Of a stretch of 8,432 nt of DNA, positions 1 to 5,077 are shown in pieces. The DNA comes from Candidatus Nomurabacteria bacterium (GTDB taxonomy: Bacteria > Patescibacteriota > Minisyncoccia > Phycocordibacterales > UBA9973), in contig CALRFB010000023.1 of assembly GCA_943356455.1 (NCBI GenBank), positions 1 through 8,432 on the forward strand, read 5' to 3'. The notes under the pieces were generated by a model. The model searched no databases. It was given only the letters and a program-made list of their open reading frames with translations, and was not told the DNA's origin. Made by a program: the position numbers and the translations under genes. Position 1 is the stretch's first letter; each line of letters starts with the position of its first letter.

Positions 1-1
1 C

Positions 2-232
2 ACTGTCAGTGTAACTATTCAAAACGATATAATTGTTTCCTCGACAGTGACGGGACAAGGAAACAGTGGTGACTCACGAAAATATATCAATCGATTCATC
101 AGTGGCTATTCACAATATGTTGTTGGAAAAAATATTGATACGATAAACTTATCGAGAGTTTCTGGTGCTTCTCTTACTCCTCGTGGTTTCAATGCCGCAC
201 TTGCAACGATCAAATCACAAGCGGCTGCATAA
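2..232 (+). CDS. FMN_bind-domain flavoprotein, C-terminal part (5' end outside window)
   Basis: This is an open frame entering from the left edge, giving the last 76 residues of a protein. The sequence TVSVTIQNDIIVSSTVTG, followed by a basic/aromatic stretch and then RVSGASLTPRGFNAAL near the C terminus, matches the end of FMN_bind (NqrC/RnfG-type) domains, where an S/T-G-A-T motif carries FMN by a phosphoester bond. Here the motif reads SGAS-L-T (bases 161-178), so Ser is at the usual acceptor position and a Thr lies two residues on. The gene directly downstream encodes the ApbE-type enzyme that attaches FMN to such domains, which strongly supports the call. An internal GTG at 47 could be taken as a start, but the frame stays open to the edge and the domain needs the upstream strands, so it is a fragment. 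A signal peptide or membrane anchor, expected for an extracytoplasmic electron carrier, would lie outside the window. Confidence 0.75.
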   Translation, partial: TVSVTIQNDIIVSSTVTGQGNSGDSRKYINRFISGYSQYVVGKNIDTINLSRVSGASLTPRGFNAALATIKSQAAA

Positions 233-235
233 AAT

Positions 236-1099
236 ATGACCACATTTGCATTTGAAGCTATTGGCACGAAATGGATTATTGAAATTCATGATGACATTCC
301 GAATGAAAAAGCAAAAGCAATTGAAAAAGAAATACACGAACGCATTGCCATATTTGATAAATACTATTCACGGTTTAGAAAAGATTCGCTTGTTGCGGAA
401 ATGAGCAAGAAAGCAGGTGGCTACGTTTTACCAGAAGATGCCAAAGCCATGCTTGATCTGTATGTTGAATTGTATGCAATTACCGATGGGGCGTTTTCGC
501 CACTGATAGGTGATACGCTTATCCAAGCCGGATATGATGCAACATACTCACTTATTCCGAAAGATGTAAAAATGCCGCTCATATGGGGAGATGCGCTCTT
601 TTATGATTTTCCAAATCTGACAATAAAAAAACCAACCATGCTCGATTTTGGCGGCCTCGGCAAAGGCTACCTGATAGACATCATCGCTTCGTTACTCGGC
701 CGCCACGCTATACCTACCTACACAATCGATGCCGGTGGTGATATGACAACGAAAAATAAAACACTCGTTGTAGGACTTGAAAATCCAGAAAACCACGAGC
801 AGGTGATAGGTACGATCGAGCTAACCAACGGTGCATTGTGTGGTTCGTCCGGTAGTCGTCGGGCGTGGGCAAACTATCACCACATCATCGATGCACGCAC
901 CCATGAATCTCCTCGACATATTCTGGCAACATGGGCAACAGCTCCGAGTACGCTCATTGCCGATGCCATGGCCACATGTTTGTTTTTTGTTGACGGTACG
1001 ACACTCAAGCATACTTTCAACTTTGATTACCTTGTGCTTTACAGCGACTATCGTGTTGAACAATCTGAGGGTTTCAAAGCCACACTATTTTCCGCATAA
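236..1099 (+). CDS. apbE: ApbE-family FAD:protein FMN transferase
   Basis: This 287-residue protein is close to the length of the bare ApbE catalytic domain. By family knowledge it transfers FMN from FAD to a Ser/Thr of an FMN_bind domain, using Mg2+. Visible motifs are YSRFRKDS (44-51), DGAFSPLIG (84-92), LDFGGLGKGYLID (136-148, the usual D-x-GG-x-x-KGY signature), IDAGGDM (164-170), GSSGSRRAW (203-211), HHIIDART (215-222) and the metal-binding STLIADAMAT (238-247, with Asp243 and Thr247). The normal HIIDP reads HIIDA here. The start follows the stop of the FMN_bind gene after three bases and in the same frame (TAA-AAT-ATG), so the two are surely cotranscribed. There is no Shine-Dalgarno sequence, so translation may be coupled. 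Unlike most ApbE proteins it has no signal peptide or lipobox and begins directly with the domain, which predicts a cytoplasmic enzyme. The family call is secure; the target protein is inferred from adjacency. Confidence 0.93.
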   Translation: MTTFAFEAIGTKWIIEIHDDIPNEKAKAIEKEIHERIAIFDKYYSRFRKDSLVAEMSKKAGGYVLPEDAKAMLDLYVELYAITDGAFSPLIGDTLIQAGYDATYSLIPKDVKMPLIWGDALFYDFPNLTIKKPTMLDFGGLGKGYLIDIIASLLGRHAIPTYTIDAGGDMTTKNKTLVVGLENPENHEQVIGTIELTNGALCGSSGSRRAWANYHHIIDARTHESPRHILATWATAPSTLIADAMATCLFFVDGTTLKHTFNFDYLVLYSDYRVEQSEGFKATLFSA

Positions 1100-1116
1100 C
1101 ATTTCGCAAACAAGCA

Positions 1117-1122
1117 TATAAT
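1117..1122 (+). promoter_or_regulatory. -10 box TATAAT upstream of the NqrB-like/reductase fusion gene
   Basis: A perfect TATAAT lies in the 32-base gap after apbE, nine bases before the ATG at 1132. No convincing -35 hexamer is seen at 16-18 bases upstream. If active it would start an almost leaderless transcript of the fusion gene, in addition to read-through from apbE. Confidence 0.4.
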
Positions 1123-1131
1123 TACAACACC

Positions 1132-2643
1132 ATGAACTTTATTGATAAAAAACTAAATAGCATTACGATGTACCGAGTGGTTTTGTACGGACTCGTACTT
1201 CTAGCCGCCATCGCAATAGCACTTGGTTTTTTCGGTGTGATTTTTTATAGTGGATTTGATCTCATTTTTTCTCTCGTCATCATCACGGCTTCATCGATGG
1301 CGTCGAATGTTTTTTTTGCGAAACTTTACCGGGCACCTCGCAACATTGAGTCGGTATACATTACTGCATTTATTTTATTTTTTCTCATGGAGCCACTGAT
1401 GACGCTACCCGGTATCGTTACGCTCGTTGCTGTAAGTGTTGTAAGCATGTTGTCAAAATATTTGTTTGCGATAGGGAAGCGACACGTATTCAACCCAGTT
1501 GCGATCGCAACAGTACTGCTTACCGTTGTCGGTAGTGGTGCGGTTATTTGGTGGGTGTCAACGCCGGTGCTTTCTCTAGCCACGCTCGTTATTGGTTTTC
1601 TCATTGTGCGTAAGATCCGTCGCTTTCCGCTTGTCATCAGCTTTATAGTAACGGCCATGGTGAGTCTCGGATTCACTTCCATAGCACCGAGTGGTCAAGC
1701 TTACCCCCCGTTTATTAAGGAACTTTTCTTGTCTTGGCCATTGGTTTTCTTTGCGACAATTATGCTGACCGAACCACTCACCACGCCACCAACGAAGTCA
1801 ACTCAAGTCACCTACGGCGTTCTTGTGGGACTGCTTTTTGCATCAGTATTTAGTGTTGGACCACTACGCTCTACTCCAGAGCTGGCACTTGTTTTAGGAA
1901 ATATCTATTCATATCTGGTTAGTTCTAAACAAAAATTATTACTCAACCTCTCTCGCATGACGCGATTAACACCGACGGTATATGATTTTGCATTTACACC
2001 AGACCAGCGTTTGCGTTTTCGTCCAGGACAGTACCTCGAATGGACATTGCCACATGAACCATCCGACAGTCGTGGTAACCGTCGCTACTTTACCGTAGCT
2101 TCATCTTCAACTGAAAAAGAGGTGCACCTCGGTGTTCGCATCGACGGTATCGGCAGTAGTTCGTTCAAGCGCGCATTACTGGAAATGGGTCAAGGTGACA
2201 TGATGGTAGCGTCGCATTTGTCCGGCGAATTCACATTGCCTCGCGACCCCGCTAGAAAACTTGTATTTATTGCTGGTGGCATTGGCGTCACACCATTCCG
2301 TAGCATGGTCAAATATTTACTCGACAATAATGAGCGCCGAGATGTCGTATTGCTCTATTTTGCCAATGCCGATACGGATTTTGCATACTCAGATTTGTTT
2401 GAAGAGGCACGTGCAAAAATCGGTCTCGCTGTGGACTACATCGCTTCAGTGCCAACTCCAGCATGGAAAGGAAGAACCGGACGCCTGACACCACAAACTG
2501 TGGCAGAAATCGTGCCCGATTTTAAAGAACGATATTTTATGTTGTCTGGTCCAAACGCCATGGTTGAAAATTATAAAAAATTACTTCACAGCATGGGCGT
2601 CGCAAGCGACATGATTCAAACTGACTATTTTCCAGGGTTTTAA
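1132..2643 (+). CDS. NqrB/RnfD-like membrane domain fused to FAD/NAD(P)H oxidoreductase domain
   Basis: This 503-residue protein has two parts. Residues about 15-265 form roughly 8-10 hydrophobic helices resembling NqrB/RnfD/RnfE-type electron-transfer membrane subunits: GKRHVFNPVAIA (115-126) and MLTEPLTTPPT (211-221) match the conserved HxFNPAA and T[DE]P.T.P segments. Residues about 270-503 are a ferredoxin-NADP+ reductase module: RFRPGQYLEW (295-304), the FAD-binding RRYFTVAS (317-324), GEFTLP (365-370), the pyridine-nucleotide site FIAGGIGVTPFRSM (379-392), LSGPNAM (471-477) and a C-terminal PGF. There is no plant-type [2Fe-2S] domain as in NqrF, and I see no S/T-G-A-T covalent flavin motif in the membrane part. 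The likely role is to move electrons from cytosolic NAD(P)H through the membrane to the FMN_bind protein encoded upstream, or the reverse. It lies 32 bases after apbE. Domain identities are good; electron partners, direction and any ion transport are inferred. Confidence 0.85.
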   Translation: MNFIDKKLNSITMYRVVLYGLVLLAAIAIALGFFGVIFYSGFDLIFSLVIITASSMASNVFFAKLYRAPRNIESVYITAFILFFLMEPLMTLPGIVTLVAVSVVSMLSKYLFAIGKRHVFNPVAIATVLLTVVGSGAVIWWVSTPVLSLATLVIGFLIVRKIRRFPLVISFIVTAMVSLGFTSIAPSGQAYPPFIKELFLSWPLVFFATIMLTEPLTTPPTKSTQVTYGVLVGLLFASVFSVGPLRSTPELALVLGNIYSYLVSSKQKLLLNLSRMTRLTPTVYDFAFTPDQRLRFRPGQYLEWTLPHEPSDSRGNRRYFTVASSSTEKEVHLGVRIDGIGSSSFKRALLEMGQGDMMVASHLSGEFTLPRDPARKLVFIAGGIGVTPFRSMVKYLLDNNERRDVVLLYFANADTDFAYSDLFEEARAKIGLAVDYIASVPTPAWKGRTGRLTPQTVAEIVPDFKERYFMLSGPNAMVENYKKLLHSMGVASDMIQTDYFPGF

Positions 2644-2657
2644 AAGTATCATTACCA

Positions 2658-2686
2658 TTGCCAAAAGCCCGATAGAACGCTATAAC
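2658..2686 (+). promoter_or_regulatory. Promoter of tRNA-Trp
   Basis: TTGCCA (2658-2663) and TATAAC (2681-2686) are separated by 17 bases, and the -10 box ends nine bases before the mature tRNA 5' end. Both boxes match the sigma70-type consensus at five of six positions. No terminator hairpin is seen between the fusion gene and this promoter, so some read-through into the tRNA is also possible. Confidence 0.6.
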
Positions 2687-2695
2687 TAGAGCTAC

Positions 2696-2766
2696 GGGCG
2701 ATTAGTTTAGTGGTAGAACGAAGGTCTCCAAAACCTTTGGTGGGGGTTCGATTCCTCCATCGCCCG
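2696..2766 (+). tRNA. trnW: tRNA-Trp (CCA anticodon)
   Basis: The 71-base cloverleaf folds by eye: acceptor GGGCGAT/ATCGCCC, a D arm GTTT/GAAC, anticodon stem AAGGT/ACCTT with loop CTCCAAA (anticodon CCA, Trp), a four-base variable loop and a T arm GGGGG/CCTCC with loop TTCGATT. The discriminator base is G and CCA is not encoded. A36-A37-A38 is the recognition feature of MiaA, which is encoded about 0.5 kb downstream. Confidence 0.96.
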
Positions 2767-2775
2767 CACATGTGC
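2766..2775. repeat. 10-bp palindrome GCACATGTGC at the tRNA-Trp end
   Basis: This perfect palindrome starts at the tRNA discriminator base and ends inside the TGC element of the extended -10 promoter of the fasciclin gene. Five-base arms arise often by chance (several expected in a window of this size), so only its position makes it a weak operator candidate. Confidence 0.2.
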
Positions 2776-2781
2776 TATACT
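2773..2781 (+). promoter_or_regulatory. Extended -10 promoter of the fasciclin gene
   Basis: TGC-TATACT is a good extended -10 element, just after the tRNA-Trp gene. Any -35 would fall inside the tRNA and no match is visible there. The predicted start near 2788 gives a leader of about 66 bases before the ATG at 2854. Confidence 0.5.
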
Positions 2782-2792
2782 AAAAATAGTCG

Positions 2793-2821
2793 ATAGAAAT
2801 AAGGATTATTCCATTTTCTAT
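2793..2821 (+). promoter_or_regulatory. Possible stem-loop in the fasciclin mRNA leader
   Basis: ATAGAAA (2793-2799) pairs with TTTCTAT (2815-2821), and an inner GGA-TTAT-TCC (2803-2812) extends the hairpin. It lies in the predicted 5' leader and is followed by a six-codon open frame (2820-2840, ATG CCT ATC GTT AGC AAT TAA). The stem is A/T-rich and weak, and does not match any riboswitch I recognise. It could be chance. Confidence 0.2.
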
Positions 2822-2853
2822 GCCTATCGTTAGCAATTAACGTCTAAAAAATT

Positions 2854-3252
2854 ATGAATATATTTGAAACTGCTACGGCAAACCCGGAGCTCACAACACT
2901 TGTCGCCGCTGTTACTGCCGCTAAACTCGTAGACACGCTATCTGCTGTTGGTCCTTACACACTTTTTGCACCAACAAATGAAGCATTTGCTAAACTGCCT
3001 GCCGAAGATCTTTCTGCTCTACTCGCAGATCACGATAAGCTCGTCGCCGTCCTCACGTACCATGTCATGTCTGGTAAAGAAATGGCTAAAGACCTTGCTA
3101 CGCTCACAGATGCAACGACAGTTGAAGGAAGTAAAATCAAAGTTGAATCTGAGCACGGCACAATGATAAATGGCGCATCAGTTGTTACTGGTGATATCGA
3201 ATGTACCAATGGTGTCATTCATATTATCGACGCCGTATTGATGCCGGAATAG
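2854..3252 (+). CDS. Standalone fasciclin (FAS1) domain protein
   Basis: The 132-residue protein is essentially one FAS1 domain. Visible are the H1-like box YTLFAPTNEAFAKLP (35-49), the central LTYHVMSG (67-74, the conserved YH motif) and the H2-like box NGVIHIIDAVLMP (119-131). FAS1 domains mediate adhesion or protein-protein contacts, usually outside the cell. This one has no signal peptide or membrane helix. The frame has a TAA at 2845-2847, three codons before the ATG, so no longer N terminus exists in this frame. Either it stays in the cytoplasm or it leaves by an unrecognised route. No Shine-Dalgarno sequence is seen. It has its own promoter after tRNA-Trp and ends at a hairpin shared with the convergent miaA. 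The domain call is firm; the function is unknown. Confidence 0.9.
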   Translation: MNIFETATANPELTTLVAAVTAAKLVDTLSAVGPYTLFAPTNEAFAKLPAEDLSALLADHDKLVAVLTYHVMSGKEMAKDLATLTDATTVEGSKIKVESEHGTMINGASVVTGDIECTNGVIHIIDAVLMPE

Positions 3253-3255
3253 TCG

Positions 3256-3285
3256 CGATAAAATCCCCGTTCGGGGATTTTATCG
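3256..3285. terminator. Bidirectional terminator between fasciclin gene and miaA
   Basis: A perfect 13-bp stem (3256-3268 with 3273-3285) and GTTC loop have the core ATCCCC/GGGGAT flanked by A- and T-runs, so either strand gives a GC hairpin followed by a short U-rich stretch. It begins four bases after the fasciclin stop and contains the miaA stop codon (3280-3282). Confidence 0.85.
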
Positions 3286-4137
3286 TATCCATACTATTTC
3301 TTTATTTCGCTTCCACCAGGTGCGTTGTCGTTTGGCATACTGCCAAATTTCTTTTTCAAGTTCAGTAAGCATTGCGCTTTTTGTCATTTTCTTTTGTAAT
3401 ACATACGCACAGTACCGATATTCCAAGCCCAATTCTTCTAAACGCTTCCACGATACTCCTTGTTTGTGAAGCGAAATAACTTCATCTACCATGCCGGCTG
3501 CGATGCGCTTCTCCAAACGAACACGAATAGTTGATTTGAGTATTTCGTCCGGTAGATCAATACCGATATACAATGTTTTATATTTTGTAATTTGAGACAC
3601 GCTTGGCACACTACCAAGTTTTTTTGCTATTTCTATTGCACGTATCAAACGAACAGGATTTTTAGTATCAATACTTTTTGCGCGTATTGGGTCGAGTTTG
3701 TTGAGCATTGTATAAAGCTGTGTGGTGGTTTTGGTTGCAAGATGCGCCCGTAGTTTTTTATTTGGGGCAACTTCGGGCAGCAAAGTACCGGACAAAAGGG
3801 TATCAATGTATAAACCAGTTCCGCCACACACGATGGGTATGGCGTTGCGATGTCGGATATCTTCAATAGCTTTTGTCGCATCTTTTACAAAATCAGCAAC
3901 TGAGTACCGATCTTTTGGGTTTGCGACATTGAGTAGGTGGTGTCGAATTCCGTGCATTTCAAGTTGTGTTATTTTACCCGATCCGATATCGAGTCCTGTG
4001 TATACTTGTCGCGAATCAGCTGAAATTATTTCCGCATCGTGCCCCATTTTTTTTAGACTACACGCCAAAGCCACAGCAAAATCAGATTTACCTACGGCGG
4101 TCGGACCAATAACAGCAATAATGACTTCGGGAGACAT
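3280..4137 (-). CDS. miaA: tRNA dimethylallyltransferase MiaA
   Basis: MiaA transfers a dimethylallyl group from DMAPP to N6 of A37 in tRNAs that read UNN codons, the first step of i6A/ms2i6A formation. The 285-residue protein is near normal length. Motifs are the P-loop GPTAVGKS (11-18), SADSRQVY (39-46), GGTGLYIDTLLSG (105-117), KNPVRLIRAIEI (159-170) and the C-terminal YAKRQRTWWKR (267-277). The frame extends upstream to an ATG at 4164, but I chose the ATG at 4137: it puts MSPEVIIAVIGPTA right before the P-loop as in relatives, and a perfect TATAAT (4144-4149, minus strand) lies six bases before it, so a transcript from there would begin at this ATG. It converges on the fasciclin gene and diverges from the lipoprotein gene. 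Its expected substrates tRNA-Trp(CCA) and tRNA-Leu(CAA) are encoded on either side. Confidence 0.95.
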   Translation of the reverse strand: MSPEVIIAVIGPTAVGKSDFAVALACSLKKMGHDAEIISADSRQVYTGLDIGSGKITQLEMHGIRHHLLNVANPKDRYSVADFVKDATKAIEDIRHRNAIPIVCGGTGLYIDTLLSGTLLPEVAPNKKLRAHLATKTTTQLYTMLNKLDPIRAKSIDTKNPVRLIRAIEIAKKLGSVPSVSQITKYKTLYIGIDLPDEILKSTIRVRLEKRIAAGMVDEVISLHKQGVSWKRLEELGLEYRYCAYVLQKKMTKSAMLTELEKEIWQYAKRQRTWWKRNKEIVWIR

Positions 4138-4143
4138 GTCCGC

Positions 4144-4149
4144 ATTATA
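4144..4149 (-). promoter_or_regulatory. -10 box of miaA
   Basis: TATAAT on the minus strand is followed by six bases (GCGGAC) and then the chosen miaA ATG, predicting a leaderless mRNA. No good -35 hexamer is visible. The box lies inside the longer reading frame that starts at 4164, which argues against that longer start. Confidence 0.55.
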
Positions 4150-4164
4150 CTCATTTCGTATCAT

Positions 4165-4191
4165 TTGACACGTGCTGGTGTTCCATATATC
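4165..4191 (+). promoter_or_regulatory. Possible promoter of the lipoprotein gene
   Basis: A perfect TTGACA (4165-4170) is followed after 15 bases by TATATC (4186-4191), a short spacer. An alternative -10 is TAAACT (4209-4214), eight bases before the ATG at 4223. The two cannot be told apart by eye. Confidence 0.35.
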
Positions 4192-4222
4192 CTCAGGCTA
4201 AACTCGTTTAAACTAAATAGCT

Positions 4223-4732
4223 ATGAAAAAGATCAGAACTCTCCCCGCACTCCTGTTTGTTGTCCTTGTTTCATTTTCTGCATGTACTTTGACATCTTCC
4301 GAACCTCAAGTTCCTACATTTGTTCCAGACAATGCTTGCAATGAATTGACTGTAGTTTGCGAATTACAGAAAAATGTCATCGTGTACACGCCGATCGATG
4401 TCGATCCAGAAATGGTTGATGTTTATAATCACCCGATAGTGGCTAATAAAAATCAATGGTATGAATACGATGTTAAAAGTCGAACTTCAATTCCCGTTTG
4501 TTTCAATTTTCCTGGACAGGCAGATCAAGTATGGAGTGGAACAATGAATCGTATTAGTCCCGCGATGTTACAAAATCGTTGGCAAAATCTGATTGAAGTT
4601 GATACAACAAATCTAATTACAGGTAAAATTCCTGGCGTGTACACTGCCTGTATTATTTTATCTGGCAAAAATCGCATGACGTACGAAACACAAGGTGAGC
4701 TTGTTGTTGCAAAGATCAGCTATGCGTATTGA
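4223..4732 (+). CDS. Putative secreted lipoprotein, unknown function
   Basis: The 169-residue protein begins MKKIRTLPALLFVVLVSFSAC, a lipoprotein-type signal peptide with Cys21 as the candidate lipidated residue (FSAC is an imperfect lipobox, with Phe at -3). The mature part has four further cysteines (39, 46, 93, 143) that could form two disulfides outside the membrane. The pattern of IVYTPIDVD, WYEYDVKSRTSIPVCFNF and GVYTACIILSG looks like a compact beta-rich domain. I do not recognise a family and assign no function. It diverges from miaA across a short intergenic region and ends at a strong hairpin (4763-4790). It stops with TGA, which shows that UGA is a stop codon in this organism. Confidence 0.8.
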   Translation: MKKIRTLPALLFVVLVSFSACTLTSSEPQVPTFVPDNACNELTVVCELQKNVIVYTPIDVDPEMVDVYNHPIVANKNQWYEYDVKSRTSIPVCFNFPGQADQVWSGTMNRISPAMLQNRWQNLIEVDTTNLITGKIPGVYTACIILSGKNRMTYETQGELVVAKISYAY

Positions 4733-4762
4733 AACGTATCTGCATTGAAAAAAATGTTCTGC

Positions 4763-4790
4763 AAAAAATCCCCATATTCGGGGATTTTTT
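4763..4790. terminator. Bidirectional terminator between lipoprotein gene and tRNA-Leu pair
   Basis: AAAAAATCCCC (4763-4773) pairs with GGGGATTTTTT (4780-4790) around the loop ATATTC. On both strands a GC stem is followed by six T residues, so it can end the lipoprotein mRNA (+) and the tRNA-Leu transcript (-). The core ATCCCC/GGGGAT is the same as in the hairpin at 3256-3285. Confidence 0.85.
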
Positions 4791-4810
4791 AATTTTGACC
4801 TCACCACGTG

Positions 4811-4894
4811 TGCCCAGGAGAAGACTTGAACTTCCATGAGATTGCTCTCGCTACGACCTGAACGTAGTGCGTCTACCAATTTCGCCACCTGGGC
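4811..4894 (-). tRNA. trnL: tRNA-Leu (CAG anticodon)
   Basis: The 84-base class II tRNA has acceptor GCCCAGG/CCTGGGC, anticodon stem CTACG/CGTAG with loop TTCAGGT (anticodon CAG, reads CUG), a long variable arm and a T arm with loop TTCAAGT. The discriminator is A and CCA is not encoded. Position 37 is G, so it is not a MiaA substrate. It lies five bases downstream of the second tRNA-Leu in the same direction. Confidence 0.95.
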
Positions 4895-4899
4895 TCTTG

Positions 4900-4982
4900 T
4901 GCCGGAGAGAGGACTTGAACCTCCACGATGTTGCCACCAATCGATTTTGAGTCGATCGCGTCTACCATTCCGCCACTCCGGC
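4900..4982 (-). tRNA. trnL: tRNA-Leu (CAA anticodon)
   Basis: The 83-base class II tRNA has acceptor GCCGGAG/CTCCGGC, anticodon stem ATCGA/TCGAT with loop CTCAAAA (anticodon CAA, reads UUG), a long variable arm and a T loop TTCAAGT. The discriminator is A and CCA is not encoded. A36-A37-A38 makes it an expected MiaA substrate. It is the first gene of the tandem tRNA-Leu pair. Confidence 0.95.
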
Positions 4983-4992
4983 ATATAGCTAC

Positions 4993-4998
4993 ATATTA
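4993..4998 (-). promoter_or_regulatory. Possible -10 box of the tRNA-Leu pair
   Basis: TAATAT on the minus strand lies ten bases upstream of the tRNA-Leu(CAA) 5' end, in the gap shared with the divergent parB promoter. No convincing -35 is seen. Confidence 0.3.
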
Positions 4999-5043
4999 CA
5001 GCAACGAATGCATACTACCAGTTTTTCAGATTTTTTTCTACCT

Positions 5044-5071
5044 TTTACTAGTAAGGAAAATTGTATATACT
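5044..5071 (+). promoter_or_regulatory. Promoter of parB
   Basis: TTTACT (5044-5049) and TATACT (5066-5071) are separated by 16 bases. The -10 box ends exactly six bases before the ATG at 5078, so transcription would begin at or next to the start codon. Confidence 0.5.
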
Positions 5072-5077
5072 ACCATC

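Noticed and set aside
821..1121. Overlapping frames on both strands within apbE
   Set aside because: They are Cys/Arg/His-rich and lack family motifs. They are shadows of the well supported ApbE coding frame.
4138..4164. Longer N terminus for MiaA from the ATG at 4164
   Set aside because: It contains a perfect -10 box placed for the ATG at 4137, and family members begin just before the P-loop.
4658..4984. Minus-strand open frame of 108 codons starting MPEWRNGRRDRL
   Set aside because: It is the translation of the two tRNA-Leu genes plus the flanking terminator; such tRNA-derived frames are a well known artefact.
4928..5077. Longer N terminus for ParB from the ATG at 4928
   Set aside because: That ATG lies inside tRNA-Leu(CAA), and the added 50 residues do not resemble ParB. 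A -10 box lies just before the ATG at 5078.
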